The notes under the pieces are model-generated. The model had not been told where the DNA came from. It worked only from the letters and a program-made list of their open reading frames with translations, and ran no database searches. The position numbers and the translations under genes are program-made. A stretch of 64,000 bases of DNA, taken from assembly GCA_964492485.1 (NCBI GenBank), contig CAZBKM010000002.1:124001-188000 (forward strand), in the 5' to 3' direction. Numbering within the stretch: the first letter of the stretch is position 1; the number at the start of each line of letters is the position of its first letter. Of this stretch, positions 43,942 to 56,700 are shown piece after piece. This DNA comes from UBA5336 sp964492485. GTDB taxonomy: Bacteria > Pseudomonadota > Alphaproteobacteria > Caulobacterales > Hyphomonadaceae.

Positions 43942-44181
43942 AGCATTTTCGAGCGAAGTGGGCACCGGTTCGCGTTAAGAAAATGCTCAAAAACAAGAAC
44001 ATAGCGCATCTTCACTGACTCCGATTGACTTGAAGATGCGCTAGAGCAAGTTCGGAGCAAACGGAGTCGCTTGCGAACGGATACTTGCGCAATAATAATG
44101 ATGTGAAGCGACGGTCTGGAGTGAAACGAAAGCCCGGCGCTTTAAAGCAAGTTCGGAGCAAACGGAGTCGGTTGCAAACCG
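43939..44181. repeat. Composite intergenic repeat, modules A-B-C-D-C'
   Basis: Starting at the SlyD-like stop: module A 43942-43987 (arms AGCATTTTC/GAAAATGCT, inner arms GCGAA/TTCGC), module B 44002-44043 (12-bp arms TAGCGCATCTTC/GAAGATGCGCTA), module C from 44041, module D (GAAGCGACGGTCT, with a diverged right arm) and a partial second C (44145-44181). B and C share the CTAG junction. It fills nearly the whole gap to the membrane-fusion-protein gene stop at 44206. Confidence 0.88.
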
Positions 44182-44205
44182 GGCCCCACGCCGCTCGTCA
44201 ACGCC

Positions 44206-45525
44206 CTATTCCCGAAACGTACGGGACATGGCGTCTCCCAGGGGCTTGAACAGGTAAGACAGCACGTTGCGGCTTTCGGTGCGCACCATCGCATCCACGG
44301 GCATCCCGGGCAGGAGCGGGAACTGCGCGCCAAGCGGCTGCGACCCCGGCAGGTTGACCGTGATCTCGTAATAGGTCTGGCCCGTTGTGTCATCGCGCAC
44401 GGCATCGGCGGAAATGTTGCTGACCGTGGCATCGACTTCCGGCGTTTCGTCCCGATTGAACGCGGTGAAACGCAGGCGCGCGGGCTGTCCCGGACGGATG
44501 CGATCTATGTCGGCCGGCGCCACACGGACCAGCGCAACCAGCGCATCGGAGTCCGGCACGATATGCATGATCGGTGCGCCTGGCTCGATCACCCCGCCGG
44601 TGGTGTTCGTCCGCACGCCGAGCACCAGACCGGCCCTTGGCGCCCGGATGTCAAGGCGCTGCAGCCGGTCGAGTGCCGCGCGACGCTGGGACAGGAGGGC
44701 GGCAATCTCCGTGCGGGCCGCATCGAGCTCCGTGATGACCTCCTCGGTAAACCCTTCGGTCAGGCTCAGGATTTCAAGCTGCGTCTCGCCAATGCGAACC
44801 TGCGTCTCTGCGATCTGCGCCCGCAAGGCCTCGATCTCGCCGAACAGCGCCGATTTCTGCCGTTCCAGCGCCAGTATCCGGGGACGCGGTGTAAGCCCCT
44901 TGTCCAGGAGCGTCTTGAGGTCGGCGAGTTCCTGATCGATCAGCACAGACTGGTCCCTCTTGGACTGGACTTCCGCCTCGAGGCCCTGGACCCGCTCGCG
45001 AAGCTGGGAAATCCGCTGGCGGAGAATCGAGCTGCGGGTGGCGCGGGTCTCGGAGCGTGCCGCCATGAGGTCCCGCTGGATGGCAAGCGCCGCGGCAAGC
45101 GCCTCGCTCTCGCGCAAATCGTCCGGCACCGGTCGCGGTGACAGGGTGCCGCTGGCGTCAAGTTCAGCGGTAAGTCGGGCGGCGCGGGCGAACAGGTTGA
45201 TCAGTCGGGCCTCGAGGGTCTCCAGCTCGGCCTTGATCGGCGCCCCATCGAGGCGCAGCAGAACCTGCCCCTCCTGCACACGATCCCCCTCGCGCACGAA
45301 GCGCTCCGCCACGATCCCGCCTTCGCGGTGCTGGACCGCCTTGTGGCGCGATTCGACGGCGAGGTGGCCGGACGCGACCACCGCACCCTCGAAGGGCGCA
45401 AAGACGGCCCAGGCCACCAGCCCCCCGAACACGGTCAGGATGGTCGCCCATCCGAGCAGAAGGAAACGGCGCGCGTCGATCCGCGCCGGCGCGCGGCTGC
45501 CCAGGCCGAGCGTCGCCTCAGCCAT
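44206..45525 (-). CDS. Type I secretion membrane fusion protein (HlyD/PrtE family)
   Basis: The 439-residue protein has a short cytosolic N-terminus, one membrane helix (about residues 23-44), the lipoyl-type half GAVVASGHLAVESRHKAVQH and HREGGIVAERFVREGDRV, a long coiled coil (about 110-290), the second lipoyl half DIRAPRAGLVLGVRTNTTGG and a beta-barrel part ending in GMPVDAMVRTESRNVLSYLF. This is the HlyD/PrtE adaptor that links the ABC exporter to an outer-membrane channel. ATG 45525 overlaps the ABC gene end by 8 bp, so the two are coupled. The likely cargo is the giant protein encoded divergently. No TolC-like gene is in the window. Confidence 0.92.
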   Translation of the reverse strand: MAEATLGLGSRAPARIDARRFLLLGWATILTVFGGLVAWAVFAPFEGAVVASGHLAVESRHKAVQHREGGIVAERFVREGDRVQEGQVLLRLDGAPIKAELETLEARLINLFARAARLTAELDASGTLSPRPVPDDLRESEALAAALAIQRDLMAARSETRATRSSILRQRISQLRERVQGLEAEVQSKRDQSVLIDQELADLKTLLDKGLTPRPRILALERQKSALFGEIEALRAQIAETQVRIGETQLEILSLTEGFTEEVITELDAARTEIAALLSQRRAALDRLQRLDIRAPRAGLVLGVRTNTTGGVIEPGAPIMHIVPDSDALVALVRVAPADIDRIRPGQPARLRFTAFNRDETPEVDATVSNISADAVRDDTTGQTYYEITVNLPGSQPLGAQFPLLPGMPVDAMVRTESRNVLSYLFKPLGDAMSRTFRE

Positions 45526-47257
45526 GATGGCCGCGCTCCTGACGGCGAAGGGGCGCGACGCGCGTCGGCTGCGACACCTGGCCAAGAACCTCGTCGCGCG
45601 GGCCCTTCAGGCGTACCCTTCCCTCCTCAAGCACGACCAGCGTGTCGCAATGGGTGATCGTGTTCGGGCGATGCGCGATGACCACGATGGTGGCGCCACG
45701 CGCCTTGAGTCCCTTGAGCGCGGCCTGGAGGGCTGCATCGCCTTCGCTGTCCAGATTCGCATTCGGCTCATCCAGGACAACCAGCGCCGGATCGCCATAC
45801 AGGGCGCGGGCCAGGCCGATCCGCTGACGCTGGCCATCGGACAGGCTGGCGCCGGATGGTCCGATCTCGGTGTCATAGCCATCGGGCAAACGCAGGATCA
45901 AATCATGGCAACCTGCCGACTGGGCAGCGGCGAGGACGGCCTCCGGCCTGGCGTCGGGATCGAAACGGGCGATGTTGTCCCGAACCGTGCCGGAGAACAG
46001 ATCCACCCGTTGGGGCAGGTAGCCGACCTGGCGGCCCAGAACGTCACGGGGATAAGCGGCAACCTCCGCGCCATCGATACGTACGGCGCCCGTCCGCGCC
46101 GGCCAAAGCCCTAGAATGGCACGCCCAAGAGTCGACTTTCCCGACGCGCTGGGTCCTATGACGCCCACCATCTCGCCCGGCGCGATCGACAGCGAAACGC
46201 GCTTGAGGATAGGCACGTCGGAACCGGGCGGCGTGACGATCACGTCTTCCAGTGCGACCCGGCCTCGGATGCGCGGCAACACCATGCCCGGCGTAGCGGG
46301 CGCCGCGCCGTCGAAGGCCTCACGCAAGCCCGTCCAGGCCTCGCGGGCGCCTGCAATGTTGCGCCATTGCGCCACGATCTGCTCGATCGGCGCAATCGCC
46401 CGGCCCATCAGGATCGAGGCCGCGATCATCGCGCCAGGGGTCGAGACGCCGATGATCGACAGATAGGCGCCCAATCCCAGAATGCCTGACTGCATCAACA
46501 GGCGCAGCGCCTTGGTCGTTGCGGTGAAGCCACCCAGAAACGTGCCCGATTGCGTGATGGCGGCATCTGATGCGTCAAAGGCGGCCGACCAGCGCCGGCG
46601 CATCGTCTCGCGCATGCCGAGCGCCGTGACCACGTCCGACTGGCGCAGAAGTTCGGACGCCTGCGCCTGGGCGCGGCGCTCCTCCGCCTCGGCGGCTTCC
46701 AGCGCAGCCCTGCTGACGATCTGATTGACGACAGCAACCGCGAGCAGGATGGCACCGCCCACCAGCGCCCAGACCCCGTACAACCAGTGCAGCATGAACA
46801 GCACCCCGAAGAATAATGGGGTGAACGGGGCGTCGAACAGCGCCGGAAGCGCCGGACTGGACACAAAGCGCCGTAGCGTCCTCAGGTCGCGCAACATCCG
46901 GTCGCGCATCCCCTGACCACCGCCCACCGCGTCATCGAGCGCGCGTTCCAATGCGGGTCCGGCCAGGCGGGACTCGATATGGGAGCCGACAATGGAAAAC
47001 AGGCTCTGGCGACTCCAGTCGAGCAGGGCCAGGGTCAGATAAAGGCCCGCCACGAGCAGGCTGAGAGCGACGAGGGTCGGAAGCGACTGGCTTGCAAGTA
47101 CCCGATCGTAGACCTGCAGCATGTAGAGCGGGCCGGTCAGCATCAGCAGGCTGACGAAGAAGCTGAAGGCTGCGAGCGTCAGGAACAGGTTGCGTGAGGC
47201 CTGGATCGCCTCGAGCGGAGGGGACCTGCCCTGGTCGTTAACGCTTGCGCTCGCCAT
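45518..47257 (-). CDS. Type I secretion ABC transporter (PrtD family)
   Basis: The 579-residue inner-membrane ATPase has a six-helix transmembrane domain (about 20-300, LFLTLAAFSFFVSLLMLTGPLYMLQVYDR typical of PrtD/LapB-like exporters) and a nucleotide domain with Walker A GPSASGKST, signature LSDGQRQRIGLARALYG, Walker B LVVLDEP and the H-loop IAHRPNT. There is no N-terminal C39-like domain, in line with export of cargo that has an uncleaved C-terminal signal. ATG 47257 is chosen since the 20 residues before it are not family-like. It heads the operon with the fusion protein and is divergent from the giant gene across 526 bp. Confidence 0.93.
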   Translation of the reverse strand: MASASVNDQGRSPPLEAIQASRNLFLTLAAFSFFVSLLMLTGPLYMLQVYDRVLASQSLPTLVALSLLVAGLYLTLALLDWSRQSLFSIVGSHIESRLAGPALERALDDAVGGGQGMRDRMLRDLRTLRRFVSSPALPALFDAPFTPLFFGVLFMLHWLYGVWALVGGAILLAVAVVNQIVSRAALEAAEAEERRAQAQASELLRQSDVVTALGMRETMRRRWSAAFDASDAAITQSGTFLGGFTATTKALRLLMQSGILGLGAYLSIIGVSTPGAMIAASILMGRAIAPIEQIVAQWRNIAGAREAWTGLREAFDGAAPATPGMVLPRIRGRVALEDVIVTPPGSDVPILKRVSLSIAPGEMVGVIGPSASGKSTLGRAILGLWPARTGAVRIDGAEVAAYPRDVLGRQVGYLPQRVDLFSGTVRDNIARFDPDARPEAVLAAAQSAGCHDLILRLPDGYDTEIGPSGASLSDGQRQRIGLARALYGDPALVVLDEPNANLDSEGDAALQAALKGLKARGATIVVIAHRPNTITHCDTLVVLEEGRVRLKGPRDEVLGQVSQPTRVAPLRRQERGHHG

Positions 47258-47783
47258 ACACCCTGTCCCACCGGTCCTGTGGCGGACCCTGCCCCGCCAG
47301 CCCTGCCCCGAAGACACGATGCCCTCAAGTCAACACATGGCGATTACTTTTTATTACATGCAACTGCCATGCCCCTTATGGCCCGACAATAGCGCCATGT
47401 GGCCAGAGGAAAAAAACGGCGTCAAAAAGCGGGCGAAACGCGCTCAAATGCCGATCCGATTCAAGTACTTCACGTGCTGCGGGGACTAATTCATCTCTCG
47501 AAACATGTATTCGCCGCTGGGGCGAGCGATCACGAATGTTGTCGCGTATCTGACTAACCCGATTGAGTGAAAATCACTTACAAGATTAACGTTCCTTTAA
47601 CGATCGCGCCGGGCGGGGATGGACGACGCTGGAGGCCGCCGCGACGAGGGGACGCCTCGGTCGCGACGACATCGATGACGGGCCTCACCTGCGCGCAACA
47701 GAGAAAGGTTGCGACCGGAACCGGTGGTCGGTCGGCGCGGCCGGTCGGCCTTTGGGTCGACACATGTCGGGGGGCGCGACACC
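47258..47783. other. Divergent promoter region of exporter and giant gene, 526 bp
   Basis: The region is clearly more AT-rich than its surroundings at about 47330-47610. It includes TTTTTATTACATGC, a short hairpin AGTGA-AAA-TCACT at about 47565-47577 and two TTAACG words near 47584-47600, then a GC-rich leader before the giant gene. This length allows extensive regulation of both transcripts. No small gene was convincing, and no T-run terminator was seen. Confidence 0.5.
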
Positions 47784-50700
47784 ATGGCCAGCATCAATTT
47801 CGAGAACATCAAGGAATTCGCGGGCGTCGAAGGGGGACCGAACGTCCTGAGCAACCCGACATCGCTGGCGTTCGGTCCCGATGGCCGCCTCTACGTGTCT
47901 GAGCAGAACGGAACGATCAACGCCTTCACGGTTGAGTTTTCCGCCGGTGAGGTCCTGATCACCGGCCATGAGGCCCTCACCCTCGCGAACGGCCAGGAGG
48001 TCGTGAAATCGATCCAGAACCACAATGACGACGGGTCTGACTCCAGCGAGACCAACCGTCAGGTCACGGGCATCCTGACTGCTGGAACGGCTGATGCCCC
48101 CATCGTCTACGTCAGTTCATCGGACCCCCGCATCGCCTCGAACGGTGAGGTGAACCTCGACACGAATTCGGGTGTCCTGACAAAGGTGGCCTTCGATCCC
48201 GATATCGGAACCTGGACCGCCGTGGACCTGGTGCGTGGCCTGCCGCGCTCGGAAGAGAACCACTCCGTCAACGGCATGGTGCTGAGCCCCGATGGCACGA
48301 AGCTCTACCTTCAAGTCGGCGGCTTCACCAACAATGGCGCACCGTCCCAGTTTTTCTCCTACACCGCCGAATATGCGCTGTCCGGCGCGATCCTGGAGAT
48401 CGACCTGGTCGCGCTCGACGCCATCGAGACCAAGACCGACCCGGATGGCGGGCAGGGCAGTACGGCGCGCCAGTACAAGTACGACTTGCCGACCCTGGAT
48501 GATCCCAACATCGACAATGTCACCGACGGTGTGGGCGAGGACGCCGACGGTATGGACGAGGCCGGTCCCTGGGGTGGGAATGACGGTCTGAACCAGGCAA
48601 TCCTGCCGGCCGACGCGCCGCTGCGGATCTACGCCGATGGCCTTCGCAATGGCTACGACCTCGCGATCACCGACGATGGACAGCTCTACACCGTCGACAA
48701 TGGTTCGAACGGCAATCTTGGCGGTGATCCCAATACCGACGGCAATGGCGAGGCGATCAACACGCCCAATGATGGCGGCAGCGGCGATCCCGAACCGCTC
48801 TTCCTCATCGAAGACGGGGGGTACTACGGCCATCCCAACCCGACCCGCGCGAACCAGGACCAAGCCTGGACCGTCTATGACGACGACGGGAACCCCGACA
48901 GCGCCGTGACGGTGAACCAGGTGCCTGACATTTCCGCCCTGGTTCCGGATGTGGTGAACATCCAGGATGGGTTCCTGATCGATCCGTCGAAGTTCACCGG
49001 CGACCCGGCACGGTTGCTTGAAAGCGGCATTCGCGAGGAACGGTCCACGTCGGCATCCATCAAGATCGCCTCGGTCGGCTCCTCGACCAATGGCATCGTG
49101 GTGTATGACAGCGACGGCGCGGCGTTCAACGGCGCGCTGGATGGCAAGCTGTTCGTCACCCAGTTCAACGACAACGTCACCCTGCTCAACGTCAATGCCG
49201 ACGGTACGGCGCTGAACCCCGTCCTGGAGTCCGGACCCGACGGGATTTTCGGGACGGCCGACGATGAGGTCCAGGAGGGCGGCGCCGACGGCATCCTGGA
49301 GGTCGCCAACAACAGTCTCGGCGTGCCGCTGGCCAATCCGCTGGATGTCACGGTGGGACCTGATGGCACGCTCTGGGTGGCGGAGATCGGCGGCAACGAG
49401 ATCACGGTGCTGGCCCCGACCGTGACGATCAATCCCGATGATCCCGACTCCGACAATGACGGCATCGACAACATCTTCGACCCGTTCGTGCGCGACGCCA
49501 CCAATGGGACCTCGGTGGTGGTCACCCCCGGCGTGGACCTGTTGTTCGACTTCGACCCGAACCAGGACGGCAATCTGCCTGGGCCGGCCGGATTCGGTGG
49601 CGGGCTGACCGGCGTAATGATCGACGGCGTGACGAACCCGGAAGCCTTCCTTCAGGCCCCCTCAAGTCTTCCCGGACAGGAGATCAACCTCGACAACGTC
49701 AAGTTCACCACCGCTGCAGGTGGCGGAACCACGGTCATCGAGGCGGTCTCCAATGGCGATCCGTTCCAGGGCAACAATTCGGGCGAGTTCCTGTTCCACA
49801 CCGGCGTGACCCTTTCGCCCAGCGTCGAGACGTTCACCGTGACATGGTCGTTCTTCAATCCGGGAACCGACTTCACGGGCAACTTCCAGCAGATCGGCGG
49901 CTATATCGGCACGGGCGACCAGTCGAACTATCTCAAGGTCGTCGCGATCCAGAACAACAACGGCGAGATTCAGGTGTCGCTGGAGGATGGCGACGACGTT
50001 GTGGCCTCGGACCTGCTGCAGGCCGACGATCTGTTCGACGTCGACCCGACAGACAATGCGAAAATCTTCATCGAGCTGAGCGTCAATCCGGACGCGGAAA
50101 CCGCAACGCCGACCATTGTCTACGAGGATGCATTCGGCGCGACGAAAACGGTTAACGGCAATCCGGTGTCGCTGACAGGCACGGCCGTCCTCGACGCCAT
50201 CAGGGGCGACGCCCAGGTCAACGGACAGCAAACGGGCCTCGCCGTTGGACTGTTCAGCTCCAACACCGGCCAGGATCCCGCGAACACGTTCCAGGCGGTG
50301 TTCGACGACATCCAGATCACTGCGACCGAAAAGCAGGTTGCACCGGAGCCGGGCGCCGATGCGCTGACCACGCAGATCAACACCACGCTGATCATCCCCG
50401 TGTCCGACCTGCTCGCCAACGACACCGACGCCAATGACGATGCGCTGAGCCTGACGGCCGTGGGCAATGCCCAGAACGCGAACGTATCACTCGACGACAA
50501 TGGCACACCGGGCGACCCCGTCGACGACCTGGTCATCTTCACGCCCGCCGACGGATTCGAAGGCACGGCCACCTTCGACTACACGCTGAGCGACGGCACC
50601 CTGGAGAGCACCGGCAACGTCACGGTCGACGTGTCCGACCAGGTCGTGCTGTTCCGGCTCAACACCGCCCAGGAAACGATCCAGGCCCTGCCGAACGACC

Positions 50701-53700
50701 CCTTCGGCAGCACGCTGGACTGGATCGGCACGGGCGGCGCCGGCGCACAGTCGGGCACACAGTCCGGGCTCGACTTCAGCGTCAACACAGGCAACATCTC
50801 GACCCACAACATAACCGGCCGCGACGCCTCCGTCCCCGACTACGTGCCGCAGGACCTGTTTGCGAAGGAGCGCTGGGATCCGGATAGCGGCGCCGAGATG
50901 GTCTACAGCTTCGGCAACGGCGCGCTGCCCATCGGCACCTACACGGTCAACCTGTTCGCCGGAAACGGCTTCAGCGGCACCAGCGCACCCGGCGAGCGGG
51001 TCTTCGACGTGGAAATCGAAGGCGCAGAGGTCTTCACCGACGTCGACCTCTCGGCCCAGTTCGGCCACCAGACCGGCGGCCTGCTGACCTGGACGGGACA
51101 GGTCAGCGACGGAACGCTGGACATCGAATGGCTTCACGACGTGGAGAACCCGACCGTCAACGGCATCGAGATCATTGCCGGGGCGACGGGCGACCTGCCA
51201 CTTACGGTCTCGATCCTCGGCGGGGACCAGACCGTGGGCGAAGCCGACGGTCAGGCCTTCGTCTCGGTCCTGACGAGCCGAACCGTGCCGAATGACGAGA
51301 ATGTCAGCTTCACCTATGTCATCGAAGGGGTCACCGCGACACCGGAAACCGACTACAGCCCGGATGCGTCTCTCAACGGATCGGGCACGGCAACCTTCAC
51401 CGGCAATGCCACGATCGGTGGCGGATCATCGGACTTCCAGATCCCGATCGACATCCTGCCAGACGACCTGGTCGAAGGCAGCGAGAGCTTTACGGTCACG
51501 ATCACAAGCGTCAGCGCCAACGCGGCGATCGGCGCGAACGCCAGCACGACCGTGACCATCGCCGACGACGACGTCCCGGCCGTCGATCCGGGTGAGGTCG
51601 TCTACCGGGTCAATGCAGGCGGACCCACTGTGGCCGATCCCGACGGCGGGCCGGACTGGTCGGGCGATCAGGGCGAGACGGCCAACAATGATGCGGAGAC
51701 CGGACCGTCCTCGCCGTATCTGGTCGATCGTGGTGTGGCCAACGACAATGTGACCTATGGCAACATCCCGCCAGAGGGCCCCGGGATCAATGGCACCGGC
51801 GCGCCCGACGACCTGTTCGTGACGGAGCGGTTCAGCACGCTCCAGAACCCCAACAACATCGGATACGCCTTCCCGGTTCCCGATGGCGACTATGTGGTGA
51901 ACCTGTACTTCGACGAGCTGTTCTTCGCCGCGCCCGGTAGCCGGGTCTTCGATGTGGAGCTCGAGGGGGACCTGGTCCTCGACGATTTCGACACCTTCGC
52001 CGCCTACGGCAACGATACCGGCCTGCAGAGCTTCGAGGCGACCGTCACCGACGGCGTGTTGAACCTGGAGTTCCTCAAGACCGCGGTGAACAATCCCCAC
52101 GTGGCCGCAATCGAGATCCTCGCGGCCGGCGACTCCGACCCGCTGCCAAAGGTCGCCATCGCGGCGCCATCCCCCTCAACCCTTGCCGAAGGCGATGGCG
52201 GGACGACAGCTCTTGTCTTCCCCGTCACCTTCGATGCCCCACCCTCGGGCCCTGTCACGGTCGACTATACGGTCGAGACCAATGGCGCCGCGCCGATCGC
52301 CGGATCGGTGGAGCTGAGCGCAGATGGCAGCGTTACGGTCGATGTGGCGGATGACGACCTCGCCAATGGCGACGAGACGGTCACGGTGACCCTGACCGGG
52401 ATCAGTGCGGGAGATGCGGTCATCGACACAGGCATGGCCAGCGCCAGCGCCACGGTCAGCGACGACGACGCCGCTCCGGTGGCAGGCCCCGACACGGTTG
52501 CGACACCGGTCGGTACCGGCCTCGCCTTTGCCGCCGCCGACCTGCTGATCAATGACAGCGACGCCGATACGGAGGCGAGCCTGCTCAGCGTCACGGCAGT
52601 GGGAGACGCCGGGGCGACACAGGAAGGGGGCACCGTCACGCTCGCTTCGGGAACGGTGACCTACACACCGCCTGCTGGTTTCTCGGGCACCGATACCTTC
52701 TCCTATACGGTCAGCGATGATGCGGGGAACACCTCCAACGGCACCGTCACCGTTGCCGTCGGTGACGGTGCGCCGGTCCTCGTGCGCGGCGATCTCGTCA
52801 GTGCGATCAATGCCGGTGGCCCGGAACTGACCCAGGACGGGATCGTCTTTGCCGCGAACACCGCCGCCGGCGGCGAGGCGCCGTTCAGCAGCTCCACGAC
52901 CTTCGGCGACAGCAATGGCGGCAACGGTCAGCAGCCGGAGCTCAACGGTACGGTCTTCAAGACCGAGCGCAATGATGGCGGCGACGGAGCCATGGCCTTC
53001 GCGCTGCCGGTGGCCGCAGGACAGTACTTCATCGACCTTTACTTCGCCGAGCTGTTCCAGTCGGCAGAGGGCGACCGCGTATTCGACCTCTTCGTGGAGG
53101 GCGAACTCGTCCTGGACGACTACGACATTTTCGCGTCCCTGAACGGCGACCTGACCACGGGCCTGGTGGTCAGCCTGCCCGACGCCATCGATCCGGGCGC
53201 GAACAACCAGATCGACATCTCCTGGGACGCCACGGGCGATGATGCGGTCGACCGCGGAACGGTCAACGCGATCGCGATCTATGAAGCCGTCGAGGCGACG
53301 GATCCGCTGCCACTCGTGTCCGTCGCCGCGCCCGTGCCAGACACGGTCGAAGAGGCCGGTGGCCAGGGGAGCTCCACCACCCTGCTCTTCCCGGTCAGCT
53401 TCGACACGCCGCCAGCCGCGCCCGTGACGATCAGCTACAGCGTCGACCTGGCAGGCGAGGTGGTCACGGGCCTGGAGACCACGCTCGGCGCCGATGGCTT
53501 CATCTCAGTGGATGTCCCGGCTGACGATGTGGCAAACGGGGCAGAGATCGTGACGGTCACGCTGACGGGGATCTCCGCGGGCGACGCGACCATCGATGCG
53601 GCCAGCGCAAGCGCCACGGTGACCGAGGACGACACCTCCCCCGGCGACAGCTTCAACGGCATTCAGGCCACCGGCAATGACTGGTCGGATGACGCAACCG

Positions 53701-56700
53701 CACCCGATGCCATTGTACTGGAGGCCGGGTCGAACACGTTGATCCTGCAGGCCGCCCTGGGTGATGCCGACTATGTGACATTCGAGGTGCCGGCGGGCCA
53801 GCAGCTCGTCACCGCCACGCTCACAGCCTATGCCGGCGGCGCAAACGCCGCGTTCCTCGGTCTTCAGCAGGGAACCAGTGTGCCATCCCAGGCAGATATC
53901 CAGGACGGGCTGGCCACCCTGGATGGCGGGACGGTCTTCGATGCGACGCAGGTCGCGTCCGACCTTCTGCCGCTCTTGACGTCGACCAGCGTGGAAAATG
54001 CCGGCCAGCCCACGGGCGACCTGCCGGACGTTCTCGGCCCAGGCCAGTACACCTTCTGGTACAATCAGAACCAGAGCCTGTCGGACGCCACGCTCGAACT
54101 TGTTACCGAACCGGTTCCGACCGGCGATCCCTTCCCGGGCGCCGATATCCCGGTGGGTGACGCCGTGCTGGCGATCAATTCCGGCACCGGCGGCGCCCTC
54201 GCCAGCGATCCGGTCTTCGGCCTCCCCTTCAAGGCCGACGAACAGTTCGCCACGCCCTCGAACACCTACACCGATGGCGCCGCAGGTAGCGATGCCAGCG
54301 GCGACAATCCTGCGTTCGACGGGTCGATCCTGGAAACCGAGCGCTTCGCCGAAACGCTTACCTACACCCTGACGCAACTCGGCGACGGCACGCCCCTCGT
54401 GGCGGGCGACTCCTATGTGCTCGACCTGATCGCCACCGAACTGTTCCAGGACACCGCCGGCGCCCGCCTCTTCGACATCAGCGTGAACGGCACACTGATC
54501 GTCGACGATCTGGACCTTGTCGCGTCCTTCGGTATCGACGATCCGGCGACGGCAGATCTGGAGGGCGTCTACCGCCTGCGTACGCCGGTCACCGTCAACC
54601 CCGATGGCGAGATCCTCGTCGAGCTGTCTGCAAGCGAGGACAATGCCAAGCTGAACGGTCTGATCCTGTTCGAGACCGAGGCTGCCAGCCTGCCCAGCGT
54701 GGCCATTGCGGCGGATGCAGACGTGGTGGCCGAAGCAGAAGGGGCCCAGGCCGCCTTCACGGTCAGCCTGTCGGAGCCTGTGCCTGCAGGTCAAACGGTC
54801 ATCGTGGACTATCTGGTTGGCGCAGCCGGGGACACGGCCGCCGCCGGGACAGACTATGTGGCCCAGTCCGGCCAGCTCGTCTTTGGCGAGGGCATGCAGA
54901 GCCAGCCTCTCCTGGTCGATCTGATCAATGACCAGGCGCTGGAACCGGCGGAAACGCTCACGGTGACCCTCACAGGGGCGGATCTGGACGGCACCGCGCT
55001 GGATCTCGCAACCGCGGCGGCGACCGTCGAGCTGGCTGCGGAAACCGCACAGACGGGCGAGCCCGGCAGTGAAACCCTGACCGTCCAGGACAGCGACGAG
55101 CTGGTCGACCTCTCCTCTGGAGGCAGCGACACGGTCTCCGGCACGCCTGGCCAGTTCAACGACCTGACGATCAGCGGTTTCGACACCGACGACACGGTCA
55201 GCATCGCCGGAGCCAGCTCAGCCAACATCACCGGTGTGACGGAAGGGTCCGTGATGGTCGGCCTCGACACCGACTCCGACGGCGTCGAGGACACGGTGGT
55301 CACGTTCGACAGCCTGCCCGATCCCACGCCGCAGACCCCGCTCGGCCCGGACGACTTCCAGGCTAGCTACGATGCCGGAACCGGCACCGCCAATCTGGGG
55401 TTCGCCCCGCAGACGCAGTCGGTCTCGCTGATCGGGCCAGACATCACGGTGCTCGACGAGGCGTCGGAGGACGCGGTCGTCTTGACGGTGAAGCTGTCGC
55501 AGCCAGCGGCTGGGCCTGTCACGGTGGACTACACCCTTTCGGGTACGGCTGATGAAGGCAGCGACTATCGCATCGCACCTGGCGGCTCGGTGGTGATACC
55601 GGAGGGCGCGACCGAGGGTCTTCTGGTGCTCGAGACGCTGAACGACAGTCTTGCGGAAGTCGACGAGAGCCTCACCGTTTCGCTCGTCTCCACGACCGAG
55701 GGCGCCCTGGCGCCGGACGAGAGCGCCCTCACCTTCACCCTGGTCAGCGAGGACACCGGCGACGGGCCGGGCGCCCCCGTCACTCTGGAAGCCGAGGACT
55801 TCACCGGTCTGGCCAGCAGCACCTTCTTCGAACAGGCGGCGCTGGACGCGTCCGGCCTGGCCTTGATCCGTCTCGATGGCGGTCAGTCCGGCACCGTGGA
55901 GACATCGCTGCCGGACGCGGTAACGCCGGGGCTTTATGACGTGGCCGTCACCTATTTCGACGAGAATGACGGGACATCGTCGGCCGCGCTCGCCGTGGAC
56001 GGAGAGACCATCGGCAACTGGCTCTTCAGCAATGACGGACCGGGCAGCGCCGCCCAGGCGGCGAACCTGCGCACGCTGGTCTTCCAGGGCGTCGCGCTAG
56101 GTGCGGACTCGGTCCTGTCTCTCAGCGGCACGCAGGATTTCGGCGAGTTCGTCCGCTTCGACAAGGTCGACCTGACCCGAACCGGTGACCTGCCACCCGA
56201 CGACACCACAGGCCCGACGGCGACCCTCAGCTTTACGCCGCCAGCTTCCCCAGGCGATCCGGCAATCCTCCACGTCACGCTGAGCGACGAGTCGGACATC
56301 GATGCGGCCACCATCGCGGCTGCCGATGCCGGCATCACGGGCCCGGACGGGCCGGTCGCGCCAATCAGCCCTCCGGACTTCGACAGCACGACGAAGACGG
56401 TGACCTACACCTTCGCCGCTCCCGATGGCGGCTGGACGCCGGGGGACTACACCGTCACCTTCGCCGATGGGGCGGTGGCGGACACCGCCGGGAATCCGTC
56501 CCAGACGGTCGCGCCCGTCAACTTTACGGTGGTCGCCCCGGTCGAGACGGCCGACGCGGCCCTCGATGGCGACCTGGACGGCGACACCCTCGCCAACAGC
56601 GCCGATGGCGACATTGACGGTGATGGCACGCCGAACCTTCAAGATCGCGCCGCCTACAATGCCGGCGAGGTGGCGCTCGACCTTGTGGCGGAAGGCAGCT

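Noticed and set aside
43939..44181. CRISPR array
   Set aside because: The repeats here are different palindromic modules, not equal direct repeats with unique spacers, and no cas genes are present.
55050..55330. Possible RTX calcium-binding repeats in the giant protein
   Set aside because: Only a loose GGSDTVSGTPGQFND stretch is present; there are no consecutive GGxGxDxUx nonapeptides, so an RTX toxin or standard RTX adhesin label is not supported.
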